Source: Opisthorchis felineus (taxonomy: Eukaryota > Platyhelminthes > Trematoda > Opisthorchiida > Opisthorchiidae). From it: 64,000 nucleotides of DNA. The notes under the pieces were generated by a model. The model made no database searches, was not told where the DNA came from, and was given only the letters and a program-made list of their open reading frames with translations. The stretch is taken from NCBI GenBank assembly GCA_004794785.1, contig SJOL01009432.1, positions 581,795 through 645,794 of the forward strand, given 5' to 3'. A program made the translations under genes and the position numbers. Shown here one piece after another: positions 24,131 to 34,253 of this stretch (position 1 is its first letter; each line of letters opens with the position of its first letter).

Positions 24131-24535
24131 CGGGCGTTAAGGCTTGAAGATTGATTTCGAACTTCCTGAGGACGTCAGCGCTCGATGACGCGTAGATGTT
24201 GGTGCCAATACAGGTCAGTTCTAATTGACGGACCTACGAAAAGAAAGATATTAGTTGGGTGGGGGGAGGGCTGAAGAAAAAGTATGCGAAAGAGAAAGAA
24301 TGGAGGCATCAGCAGTAGTCCACCTTCGCCATGCTGTATGCTGCAAGTGAGACAGCTCAGCTGATGGCACCACGCGACGACCGATGTGGCATGAGATTAT
24401 TTTTAAGTGTGTAATTCATGGTTGTACATGGGCTGGCACTCTGGCTCGAAGTTGGCACTCGTTGAGTTGACAAATACCAGTCCTTATCGTTCCCATCCAT
24501 GCCTTCTTATTTTCTGCTTCCACTTTCCACTTCTA
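24131..24535. other. Spacer without recognised gene
   Basis: Short unassigned stretch between the RTE endonuclease start and the next SINE. It includes a G-rich run near 24,258-24,272 (ggtggggggaggg). Nothing else notable. Confidence 0.4.
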
Positions 24536-24713
24536 TGAGCTCGAGATAGCCCAGTGGTTAAGGCACCAGCTTACTGATCGGAAGATCCGTTGTCAGTTTC
24601 TCGACTACTCCTGTCTAGGATTGGGCAGCCTGGCAGTATTCCACCCCTCACGCCTCCTTCCGTTGGCATAGCAGCTAGGCACCGAAAGGGTGCTACAGCT
24701 GAACGATTTTTTA
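24536..24713 (+). repeat. tRNA-derived SINE, family 1
   Basis: A-box-like head (gagatagcccagtggttaag) and conserved body (ctcctgtctaggattgggca, then gcaccgaaagggtgctaca), ending in a T-rich tail. The B box is partly deleted (ccgttgtcagtttctcg). The shared CCACTTCT on both sides (about 24,527-24,534 and 24,725-24,732) may be the target-site duplication. Confidence 0.75.
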
Positions 24714-24734
24714 CTTTGTTTTTCCCACTTCTCT

Positions 24735-25665
24735 AGATCTACACGGGCGGCTTGCAGGCTCTCGATCAGTGTCCAGGCATGATATGCTGACGGAAGCCCC
24801 TGGTCGGTTGCTCGTTTGGGTCACTTAATGGATGGCACGGGATTCATCACGTTCGGAGTTTGAACATGAACAATTATTGTAATAGAAGAATATGGGATCT
24901 GGTAGCAGACGTATAGTAACCAATCTGGCGTAGCATGTTAATAACATAACCTTTGGAAATAAGAAGGAGTTTTCGTTAGCCACCACAGCAGCTCTGTGAT
25001 GGTGTGGGGAGCAATTTTCGCAAGGAAAGCGACCACTTGGCAATTCTAGGTGAAGACCACATGGTGAACCCATTGATGGTAGCTCAAGCTAGAATATTAT
25101 TTTCCCACATTTCAACATACCGCCCGACTCGCAAAATCGCATTCCTTATAGTGTATTATACATTTCCTAGGTTGACCGGCTCTGTCCACGTTAGGATCCC
25201 GGCGAGGACGTAGGGAAAAACAACGGAAGAATTGTAATAAATTAATCGCACCATTTATACGAATAATGAATTGAGGTCGAAAGTTGCGGGGGGATGGTAG
25301 ACCATAGGTAGAGAATTTCCGACAAGTATGCCAAACTGATGTGTGTAAGTAACCGATGTCGGTGGTGTTTGTGTCGTCAGCTTCTGTCCATGTTGTCTGG
25401 GTGAATGCTTGAATGCCTAAATAATTTGTCATGCCCCCACAACAGTTAGTCACCGGCACTGACACACGGGTAATACTGTCTGTCACCCCAACTGTTGTTG
25501 TTCCGTCTGTTGCTGCTGCCGATGTGCAGGGAGAAATTTAATTTCTGGTGTAATAGTCCGTTTTGAAATCAACTCATTTGAATACGATATAGGCTAACGC
25601 CATAGAAACTATGCTCTTACACTTAATATCAAAATTTCACCCTCTTCTCTGACTGGACAATCGTA
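24735..25665. other. Upstream region of the gene cluster
   Basis: No recognised element. Minus-strand frames (24,825-25,073 and 25,112-25,486) match no known family and are not called. This interval should contain the promoter or outron of the downstream genes, but no TATA or initiator element stands out. Confidence 0.35.
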
Positions 25666-25682
25666 TCTCCTTCTCATTTCAG
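25666..25682 (+). promoter_or_regulatory. Splice acceptor before UBE2F
   Basis: A pyrimidine-rich tract ending in tttcag (AG at 25,681-25,682) lies 7 bases before the ATG. It could end a 5' UTR intron or serve as a spliced-leader trans-splice site. Similar acceptors precede the next two genes, which favours the second reading. Confidence 0.65.
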
Positions 25683-25689
25683 GTGATCG

Positions 25690-26250
25690 ATGATCAGGTT
25701 AGCCGACAAGATCAAAAAACGCAAAGAAGGAGTGGTAACTTCGGAATCTGACGCTGCTCAGTCCCCTTCGGTTCGTAGCGCCACCATACGCGATCGTTTA
25801 TTATTGCAAGAACTACAGGAACTGAGAAATAATTTGTCTCCACAATGCACGATTCGACATCCGGACCCAAATAAGCTTCATGAATTCATATTGACAATTA
25901 AACCAAGAGAAGGCACTTGGACAGGCGGCACATTCCATTTCAATATTATCGTCCCTGAAGGGTATAACCATACGCCCCCATTAGCACATTGTAACACTCG
26001 AATCTGGCATCCGAATATTGATGAGGAAGGCCGCGTTTGCCTCAGTCTTCTGCGCCAGAGTTCCTTAGACTCCACCGGTTGGGCACCGACCCGTCGACTG
26101 TTGGACGTAGTTTGGGGAATCGAGTCACTGTTCACAGACTTGTGTGATTTCAACGATGCGCTCAACACTGCTGCGGCGGAGCAGTATCAGCGTAATTCCA
26201 GTGAATTCTTCCGGACCGCTCGGTACTTCGTTCAGGAGTATGCGAAATAA
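25690..26250 (+). CDS. UBE2F: NEDD8-conjugating enzyme E2, UBE2F type
   Basis: A complete 186-codon intronless frame. Enzymes of this family accept activated NEDD8 from the UBA3/NAE1 E1 on a cysteine and, with RBX2, pass it to cullin-5. The N-terminus MIRLADKIKKRKEG resembles the family's basic E1-docking helix. The UBC fold follows from about residue 33, with PDPNKLHEF at 58-66, the HPN motif at 107-109, the catalytic cysteine at 117 in EGRVCLSLL, GWAPTR at 130-135 and SLFTDL at 146-151. The human protein is 185 residues with the active cysteine at 116, so length and spacing agree. The ATG chosen follows an AG acceptor by 7 bases. It is the first gene of a tight same-strand trio, and a polyadenylation signal lies 260 bases past the stop. 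I am very sure of the family; UBE2F over UBE2M rests on the N-terminus and LLREHS-like loop. It looks functional. Confidence 0.95.
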   Translation: MIRLADKIKKRKEGVVTSESDAAQSPSVRSATIRDRLLLQELQELRNNLSPQCTIRHPDPNKLHEFILTIKPREGTWTGGTFHFNIIVPEGYNHTPPLAHCNTRIWHPNIDEEGRVCLSLLRQSSLDSTGWAPTRRLLDVVWGIESLFTDLCDFNDALNTAAAEQYQRNSSEFFRTARYFVQEYAK

Positions 26251-26509
26251 TTCTCACACAACTCGTACACTTGACCCGTTGAGATTGCCATTATGTGTGG
26301 CTCCGTACTCACGTTGGACCGAATTGTTTGCACAAGCCATCCATGCCACCACTTCTTTCGAGTTCAGCGTAACTTCTGCCCAGGTGCATCCCAACTTATT
26401 TAAGACGATTATCACGTCTCATTAATGTGACCCCATACTCTTCAGTATGCTCTGTCACTTTATCCTCTCAGAACGATTTATATGCTTTGTAAAAACGTTG
26501 AAGTCCACT

Positions 26510-26515
26510 AATAAA
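26510..26515 (+). terminator. Polyadenylation signal of UBE2F
   Basis: AATAAA, 260 bases after the UBE2F stop and 85 bases before the acceptor preceding the next gene. This spacing resembles that between cistrons of trans-spliced operons. Confidence 0.65.
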
Positions 26516-26585
26516 CTTCCCCGTGAGCAGGCTGTTGTTGCTTCAGAACTGAATGAATTTAACTGCATCGGTTTATTTGGTTGTG

Positions 26586-26600
26586 AAATACCATTTCTAG
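26586..26600 (+). promoter_or_regulatory. Splice acceptor before NDUFV3-like gene
   Basis: The tract ataccatttctag ends with AG at 26,599-26,600, only 4 bases before the ATG at 26,605. With no room for a conventional upstream exon junction to add coding sequence, it is a candidate trans-splice acceptor. Confidence 0.55.
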
Positions 26601-26604
26601 ACCA

Positions 26605-26925
26605 ATGTTGCGTTTCAACCGCCTCGTGAACCAGCCTGTTATAAAACGTTTCGCTCAAACTGTTGGGAGTGACAGTACCGGCAAACAAACACCCCCGTCG
26701 ACGACCTCGAATCCAAGTTGGTGTATTACTCTGTTTTCAACTTACTTTCATACATTTATAGGTGTACCAAACAAGCCTCCTACGCAACCAAGCCCCACGA
26801 CAACAATGCACAAACTACCCGGCTATCAGGTCCCGGAGTACTTTGCCCACACAACTTATTGTTTTTACGATTCAAATGTGGTACTGCAACCTAAACGTCT
26901 TCCACAACCGACTGTTCAACGCTGA
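26605..26925 (+). CDS. NDUFV3: Complex I small subunit, NDUFV3 (9-10 kDa) type
   Basis: A 106-codon frame. The start MLRFNRLVNQPVIKRFAQ is rich in arginine and hydrophobic residues and free of acids, as in a mitochondrial import signal. A proline- and threonine-rich linker follows (NKPPTQPSP). The C-terminus has PGYQVPEYFAHTTYCFYD and then RLPQPTVQR. The short form of vertebrate NDUFV3 has the same plan and size (108 residues), with a KKPAPVP linker and a Y-x-x-x-x-x-x-DYSTYTFLDLN...RMPQP tail. It is an accessory subunit of the NADH-oxidising module of respiratory complex I in the inner membrane. An AG at 26,760-26,761 after a pyrimidine tract suggests an optional micro-intron; donors at 26,723 (39 bases) or 26,717 (45 bases) would keep the frame, while reading straight through is also open. 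The family call rests mainly on the C-terminal pattern and architecture. Confidence 0.65.
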   Translation: MLRFNRLVNQPVIKRFAQTVGSDSTGKQTPPSTTSNPSWCITLFSTYFHTFIGVPNKPPTQPSPTTTMHKLPGYQVPEYFAHTTYCFYDSNVVLQPKRLPQPTVQR

Positions 26926-27080
26926 GGATGATCTCCTCGTTCACTCAGTGTGACATTCTAAGTAGCTAACCTTCGTTCCTCTTGTCAGTTTCTTGTTTTA
27001 AAGTCAAATATACCATTCAGAGGTTACTCGGTCTGTTATTATTCGCCTCTGTGGCTTGATATGAATCGGCTGATGCAATT

Positions 27081-27091
27081 ACTTTTTTTAG
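27081..27091 (+). promoter_or_regulatory. Splice acceptor before DCTN3
   Basis: The run acttttttta followed by g gives a strong acceptor (AG 27,090-27,091) 3 bases before the ATG. No AATAAA is visible in the 170 bases since the previous stop. If a flatworm spliced leader ending in ATG joined here, that ATG would be in frame with the gene. Confidence 0.6.
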
Positions 27092-27094
27092 TCA

Positions 27095-27437
27095 ATGACA
27101 CTCGATTTGCTGGAACTACGTTTATCGAAGTTGGAAGATGTGATTGTTGGACGGGATAGTAAATTTAGCAGTGCGCCAGAGATTAAAAAAGTAAGTTCAA
27201 ATTTATTGTGACTTTTTCCAATAGTCCATCTTTGATAACATGGTTGCGGCGCATGCTGCTGTAGTTGCAGCCGAAAGGCGTCCAATGATATCAAAAATGC
27301 TTGCTCGGTGTAAGTTGTTTTGACGTTCCAACTCACAATACTTCTTCAAGTGACAGAAATTCAAAAGTACGCGGACCCACATTTTGTCGATGATGACGCA
27401 ATGTCTACCAAAGCTAAGGTTGAAATTATTCTCCTTG
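27095..27437 (+). CDS. DCTN3: Dynactin subunit 3 (p24), exons 1-3
   Basis: Exon 1 is 27,095-27,190 (codons 1-32, beginning MTLDLLELRLSKLEDVIVG), exon 2 27,225-27,309 and exon 3 27,351-27,437. The introns between them are 34 and 41 bases, each GT-AG. Spliced phases agree throughout. The encoded helices, including NMVAAHAAVVAAERR and then LTEIQKYADPHFVDDDAMS, follow the vertebrate p24 order: an L-x-x-L-x-x-R-x-x-x-LE start, then a helix leading to an I-x-x-L-x-x-YLDPEYID segment. p24 is a helical component of the dynactin shoulder, which helps dynein carry cargo. The start fits the human start without extra exons. The gene continues at 43,185 after a 15.7 kb intron. Confidence 0.85.
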
Positions 27438-27867
27438 GTGAGTATTCACTATCTGGCATGATTTTTACCTGTTCTAAGTGTCTTCACATGAGTGTACCCT
27501 TTGAAGAGGCCATCTGAAAGGATCAGTCTAATGCCAGAGCTTGGTCTGTTCTAAGAGGATCATAAGCTGTAGAGAAAGTTTTAATTTCCAACCAGAACTG
27601 ATCCCTTTAGCTTGGAAAGCTCTATGATAAGGAAGACACGTGTCTACTTTGGGGATAACATTGTTAAAATGCAACTCCATCAGTTTTTCAGAAAACGAAC
27701 TTCTGCGCCTACTAAGTACGTGTGCAATTCTCTTGAACTTACGTAAGTCCGGGAAGATTGGCAAAGGGCAAAATCACCTTCAACCGGTTAAGCAATGGTT
27801 GTTCTTCCTCATATCTTCCAACCTTCACCTCGTCATAGCATCAGATTTTATTCACCATCAAGCCCGG

Positions 27868-29757
27868 TGGACTCGGAAGGCTAAGGAAGTGGAAGAGACC
27901 CAGGAAGCCGGGAATGTCCGAAGATTACTTCAGCTGATCCGTGCGACCGGTCTCCGGTAACCACCTGTGAGCGAAAACATGAAGTATCAAAGTGGCATAA
28001 CCATCTTGAATAAAGAAGAACACCTCGACCACTGGGCCGAATACTTCGAAAAACAATTCTCGTGTCCACCGGCTACAACTTATCTGGAGCCTACAGCTGA
28101 CGTAGAACCCTGAACGATGAACCCCCTAAAGCCTCAGAGGTTTATGTCTGCATAGGTTCTTCCAAGCGCCACCGAGCTCCTGGTCCGGATGACCACCCAC
28201 GCGCATTGTTCAAATATGGGGATGAGGCACCAAGTCAGTGCTCGTCCGATCTGTTTGCTTGCATTTGGGAAAAGGAGACTATCCCAGACAACTAATGGGA
28301 ATCCGTGATAGTGCCCATTCTCAAAAGAGAGGCTCTTTGTGGGTGCGGTAATTACAAAGGGATCAGCTTGACTCCGGTCATCTTACGGTGGCTCGTTAAA
28401 CACTGACTCGAGTGCAGTAAGCATGATTCCGGCCAGGTACGGGTCGCGTTGACCAAATTTCCACACTCCGTTAGGCGCTAGAACAACGCCGTACGTACAG
28501 ACGACCCACACTTTTAGTATTTTTAGATTTCCAAGGTGCATTCGACTCAGTTGACCGGTCTGTTCTCCTTGACACGCTTGCTTAGCAAGGAATCCCTTGG
28601 AAGTTTGTGAGCATAAGTTCTTTGTATTCTCAGACTTCCGGGCGTGTGAGAGTATACGAAAAGCTCTCCAAAAGCTTCCGTACACAAAGCGGTGTCCGTC
28701 AGCGATTCCCACTCTCTCCAATCCTATCTAATTTCGTGATCGACGAGCTAATGAGAGGAAGGCCTTCAAAACTCTGGTGTTCAAATAGCTGCTGACGAAA
28801 GCATTGTCCATCTGGAATATGCAGACGATATCGTTCTCGTCTTCGAAGACGAAAACACACACGTGTTTTTGGATGAACTGACCAAAGTCATCCCATTCTT
28901 TGACATGCGCTTTGCGCCCACAAAGTGCAAGGTCACGCTCCTGAACATGCAGTCACTGAACACACCACTTACAATCCAGGGAGAGGCACTCGAAGTTGTG
29001 GAGCGTTTTACGTATCTTGGAAGTTGTATTAGTTCCGACTGTAGTGTGACAGATTAGGTCCATGCACTAATGTGCAAGGCTGGGGTCGCGCTTGCTAATT
29101 TGAGACACCTATGGCTTCAAAGGAAGTGTACCAGGCAACATTACGGGCTGTTTTGTTGTATGTCTGTGAGACTTGGCCTGTTCGAGCAGCGGAACTGAGA
29201 CGTCTTCAGGCCTTCGATAACCGTTGTTCCAGAACCGTAGCTCGTGTAGGTTGGTGTCCGTTGGCCAATCCATAACGAGGCAATTAGAATGCGAGTGTTC
29301 GGTTGTGCAACGGGGAATGTGTCCAGCACCAGAAGCCGCGTTGGTTAGGCCATCTATTGAGCATGCCTAACCATCGTTTTCCGAAGAGAGTGCGGTTTTC
29401 CGTGCCCAATTCAGAGTGGCAAAAGCAGAGAGGTGGACAACCCTTGAAATGACAGAAGAGTAAGAAAAAGAAAACGAAAAGTATGGGAAATGACAGTAAA
29501 AATCGCCTTACAGGATGGAGACCACGTGATCCCCACTGCGCCTGGTTGCAGATGCTGCAAGATATGGCTGCTAATCGATGTCAATAGGGTTCTTGTTGTC
29601 GGTTTCTATCTAGATTGTCTGAATGAGTGTCCAGAATGATTGTGGTAAGCTAGCACTGAGTCCCTTTCCTGTCCACTTTTATTCTTTTCCTCATAATAAG
29701 GCTTTTGAATAAATCATGGTTGTACGGCAGCGAAGCATCAGTGCTGAACACTGACGT
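27868..29757 (+). mobile_element. RTE-clade LINE, right copy of the inverted pair
   Basis: A 5'-truncated copy starting inside the linker (RKAKEVEETQEAGNVRRL, about 27,870-27,925). EEHLDHWAEYFEKQF, SGVRQRFPLSP, intact YADD (28,815 region), FTYLGSCISSDCS and the C-terminal region up to about 29,757 follow. Positions x here and 50,912-x in the left copy match without gaps from at least 21,402 to 23,031, including shared stop codons. It sits in intron 3 of DCTN3 in the sense direction. No target-site duplication was found. Confidence 0.88.
29437..29510 (+). repeat. 74-base adenine-rich block, partner of 21,402-21,475
   Basis: Contains 38 A and 36 non-A bases. All 36 non-A bases equal the left copy, while 18 of the 38 A positions differ. 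Variable sites are 29,437, 448, 459, 463, 465, 468, 471, 472, 483, 488, 489, 493, 495, 498, 499, 500, 502 and 510 (last three digits after the first). Downstream, 29,511 to about 29,735 matches without a visible difference. The coding sense is destroyed here by stops. Confidence 0.95.
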
Positions 29758-29759
29758 TA

Positions 29760-32055
29760 TACTTTCCGCGATGGTAATTATTACTTTGGTTTGCATGGAT
29801 GTATTCGCAGCAGTTTGTATACCAGTGACGCTGCAAGGCTTTCAAGATCTATTCACTTGTCTCCGGTATTTGCAGTATATCAATGGATATCATGGAGACG
29901 CTTCGTCTTCCTCAGTTACAGTTAACACTCCTTTGTCCCTACTCCTTGAGACACGTACTTCGTCTAACAGGAATTATCCGCCTCGCAGAATTCTTTTCGT
30001 GTAGCGTTGTTTACGTTGAAAGCAACCGAACGGTGACAGTTTGGATATGACAGCAGTGCCGTATGATTTAGCTGTCCTACTGTATTAATATTTGTCCTAA
30101 CTTTTGATACAGGTTTTTCCACTTCAGTAAGGTATTTTACTGCCTTGTGATTGGTATGTTTAGTATGCCACCGAAGTATAATTGGGAAAAGACATTTTCT
30201 GTGGATATTTCCTGTGATCCCTCATCTTCGGTTCTCTGTGCCTGAGACATTTTCCATCGTCTACATAGTGTATGTAGAAGTCAGTTTTTTGTCTTTTGGA
30301 CACACACGAATGACTATCGAGCACACTTGAAGGAGATGTTTGTACTTGGTCCATCTGAACTAGGGCAGAAGTTAAAGCTCACTGTTTCGATACCACCCTA
30401 GTGAGATGCCGACAGCTGAGTGCTCACGATACGTATCAAATGGCTTTATGACGTTTTGTATCTGCCCATCACAGGCTAGTCATGTCCATAATTATGGCCT
30501 CGCTAGTTCGCCTGTCGCAACATTAATTGTGGAATCGCCACCTCTGTGACTAATCTCACTAAGTCTCACATAGCCTACGCACTGGAATTAATCTGTTAGC
30601 CATCCTTTTGGGTGAGTGGTGCACGCTGTTGTAGTGGGATTGAACATTCGATATCACAATGTGGATAAATGCGAAAGTACGAACAGTCACCGGATTGGGT
30701 GAGCTGATCCGCATAATTGAGTGCCGTAATCCTGACTGGACAAGTGGCTCATCAGGACAGATAGCGGCCGAAAACATGCACTGCACCTCCGCTGACTAGG
30801 TCTTGCAGGCGATACCTAAATCTGAAGGACGAATTTGGGTTATTTAACTCAATGGTAAGGGATGAACAAAAGCATGTTTGTACCAAACTTGGATGTTAGT
30901 TGCATTCACTATGGGAGAAACATATTGCTGATTATCTTATGAAGCCATGTTTTTTAGTCGCTGTACCGCTGCATCTCGGTTTTTTCCATCTTTGAATACG
31001 AGCAAAGCGGTTGCAGTCGTTTGAGGCAGGTATAATTCAAAATGTTACGACTAATGTTGTAAAATGCTTGCTAATGATTTGTCAAGTCTAGTCCACTAAA
31101 TGTCATGTTTTATATTACGGTCAAAATAATGGGTCATTTATTTTCTCCTAGCAAAAAGGTTCTGCACTCCATGAACTTCTGTTAGTCTTTCGGAGGATCA
31201 CTTTGATGCTTGTGTGCAGCTTCACCCAGGCTGCCCCAAACTCTTAAACGCTACTTCAAGTCGCATAAGTAGTTAAGAAGCTGGTGAAATTTTTTACCAC
31301 AGTCAACAGGCTCTGGGTACCGGTTGTTTCTTCTGGTGAGTGGGAGGGCATATCACTCAACAGTCACGTGACAAAATGCTTCCCAGTGGATACGCACGCT
31401 TTCAACTGTGTTGTACAATGCCATTGTCTCTATAATCGCATAGTTCGTTTCAGTGTAAGTTGGCATAGTAGTTAATGTTACATTGACGAAATGTTGACCA
31501 GAGGAAATACAAATGCACGATTTGGATGATATTTATTAATATGCTCCCCGTCTCTCCTCCCCCATTCCGAAAAATGCAGCCACTCCTTCTGAATAGTCCA
31601 TCAGATAATCCCATGTACGTTGCTAAAAGAATAAGGTTGCAAGCAAATACTTTCAATGGGTTTTCAGCGGACCAAACAAAATCTAAGGTGTTAAAATGGA
31701 ATTCTGTTGAACAAAGAAGCGTTCATACTACGTTCGTCTGTTTCAAATCTCTGTCTCTGATAATGACAGTACTCTGGTCCAGGTGCTTGGGCATGGCTTT
31801 GTTTGCAAAGTATGGGCTGGCGAAGCTTGATGGTGACACCCTCGAGGTTAGCAATAAGACGCTGTCGTGTGCAGAAACATTTAACAAATCATTGCATTTG
31901 TGTTTCAGAACACTGTTTTGCTCAGTCTGTCAGTAAGTAGGCCAATGTGAGTGTAGGACACTATATTATCCGCCCTTACTCAGAACACGCGAAGTAATAG
32001 TATGTTGAGTCCTCTAAGCAACAGTCCCTTCACGCGTATGTGAATACAGCACATG
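29760..32055. other. Intronic stretch without recognised element
   Basis: Open frames such as 31,526-31,936 (+) and 29,705-30,004 (+) match nothing I know. No repeat from elsewhere in the window was recognised here. Confidence 0.35.
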
Positions 32056-32059
32056 GATG

Positions 32060-33130
32060 CGCATGTCAATTCTCCGTTGGCTTGCGTGTAGTGACGTTTA
32101 TCATGCATCAAGTGGTCTTCCCAGAGCATGCTTTCGATTTTTTTTAAAGCTTCTGCGGTGTACGGAAACTCAGTTGAGCAACTGTCTCAAGAGACTGAAA
32201 AATGCAGGTCGCATTACGGCTTCGGAGTACGAAAACGTGGGGAAAACTGGTACTCACATACTGCGCCTTTATCGTCTGCCGAAACTACCCACGGATGGGA
32301 ATCTCCATTCGACCAATCTTATATATAGGTTTCCTACCTCATCATGCAACCGCCAACTAATTAGCTGATTTACCCATGCCGATACGGAAGTGGCTGTGCT
32401 CTTCTAGCCTGAAAGATTCTTTTGAGTGCGTTGACGCGATGGATGACTTTCAGCTAAACGACTGTATCATAGGTTCTTTTGAAGGTACTTCGTTGTTTGC
32501 AAATGCGCTACTGCTGGAAGCGATTGTTTTTGTTTGCTCTCGTGTACATGAGTGTACCATAATTACTTGTACTAAAATGCCGGATTTATACCAATTGTTA
32601 AGGCGGTATCAATGGCTGTCAAGGTGTGCTAGACACTGCTTTATATGGACAAAAAGACGTTATAGCAGGGTGCTTGTCACGTTAACTGACGTTTTGTGAG
32701 TAAACTCCAACGGTCAACGGTGAAAGGACCCATACAACAAGTACGCCTGTATCGATGATCTATAGAAGATAAATTTTCCGTGCTTGAAGAAACCGACGAT
32801 GTGTCATAACTACTGGGAATCTTCAACCAGGTTCATCCAGCGGTTTTCACACTTGATAGCGCGGTTGGCCTCCGTTTGTTAAAAACTGATCAATCGAGCA
32901 ATCGAGGCGCGTTATTGGACGTGGTTTACCGTTTTCTTGCAAACAACTCCAAAGTCACACGACAGCATCGACTTGCCACGGTCGAGGCTGTTGCCATTAT
33001 ACTTCGTTAGTCCATATTTGGTTTGCATAGAAAGCATAGCAAGCACTTAGATTTACCTGGCCCAGACTGCCGTCCCCCATCCAACGGTCTAACCGAAACC
33101 AACCTCAGAACACTTCCAAGTACCCACTCA
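32060..33130 (+). mobile_element. Penelope-like element, RT fragment
   Basis: Broken frames follow the order of Penelope-type reverse transcriptases. CLKRLKNAGRITASEYENV and then GTHILRLYRLPKLP (32,180-32,290) match the L-x-x-L-x-x-x-G-x-I...Y...GS...YGLPK-x-HK block. SSCNRQLIS follows, then IGSFEGTSLFANALLLEAI (32,470-32,525), matching the FDVTSLFTNVPL catalytic block with an altered aspartate. EDKFSVLEETDDV and LLGIFNQVHPAVFTLDS (32,765-32,855) match the region after the YVDD motif. No GIY-YIG endonuclease was recognised downstream. Dead copy. Confidence 0.75.
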
Positions 33131-34250
33131 CACTCATCATTGGGTCAAAACAGACGAATCTAGTATAGGCGCTACGTTATCCAATATAATTGCATTGTAG
33201 ATTTTGTCACATTTTATGGTTTTATTGACCCACTGAGACCGCCTTGGAAGCATTTGCTTGTCATGTTTGTGTTTCATTCTGAATACTTTAGGCATTTGCC
33301 AAAGATAATCGTCACCATGGTGTGTACTGAAGTACACTCTAACGTCTGTCTAACAAAGCCTCATGACTTTGCAGGTCATTGTGGGCACTGTATCACGGTT
33401 CCTGAACAAATAAAGCACTTTACTCCGCCTTACAGTGACTGTTTCCTATGAGTGTATAAGCTACCTGAATGATTTTCATGGATTTGAGCTCCCATGCTTG
33501 ATTCCGAGTTCCGCGCAGGTTGTGACGCGGTCTTTTTTCCAGTGATGGACAATCAGGACATATTGGAGAACGAGAACTTCTTTGACGAACCCATTGTCCG
33601 GTTTGCGAACTCATGTAAACGATTACGACTGGCGTTGCTGGATGCATGCATGAAATGATGAAACAGTGTCGTGGAACTGCCGCTTTGGAAACTCTGTCAG
33701 TTCGCTCTGTTTTCTGAGTGATTCGTAGACACCAGTGGTTGAAATATACTAGCATCTGAATGTCTTGGCATCTACCTTCTGTGTAGACTGATAGGCCTAG
33801 AACTTAGTTTACAGGCCAATCTTGATTCCGGCTGCATTTTTCAACTGGGCAATCTCGGTTCTTACTCAGTCACTACGGACATTCAAGTATTTGGCTTAGG
33901 CATTCGAAACAAGACAAGAGCAAGGTATGTGAATATGGGTACTCGTTTGGTAGGGTCATCATGGAGCGTGATTGTTGGGCTCCTTGATCAATTGACTTCT
34001 AGCGACACAGTGATCGATGGTGAATTTCCGGTTTATCACTCAGCAACCTAAACTATTCAGAGATCTATTGCAGAGAACAATGGATCCGCGTGTAGTATAC
34101 TGCTCGAACTAGCAGGTACTCTGAATTTGGTACTTCCCATCGGCCAGTTACCGCAGTAGTAGAATTCCATAGTGTAATGTGTCCCCTCAGAGCAACTTGA
34201 AAGTATGCTGTTGTTTTTTTCAAGGTACTATGGGCAATCGCTTGTGTTTT
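33131..34250. other. Intronic stretch, no confident element
   Basis: May hold the decayed tail of the Penelope element. A minus-strand frame of 111 codons (33,420-33,755) is open but unrecognised. Confidence 0.3.
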
Positions 34251-34253
34251 CTC

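Noticed and set aside
25112..25486. 124-codon minus-strand frame just upstream of UBE2F as a divergent gene
   Set aside because: No recognised domain, no plausible start or splice context, and composition like the surrounding spacer.
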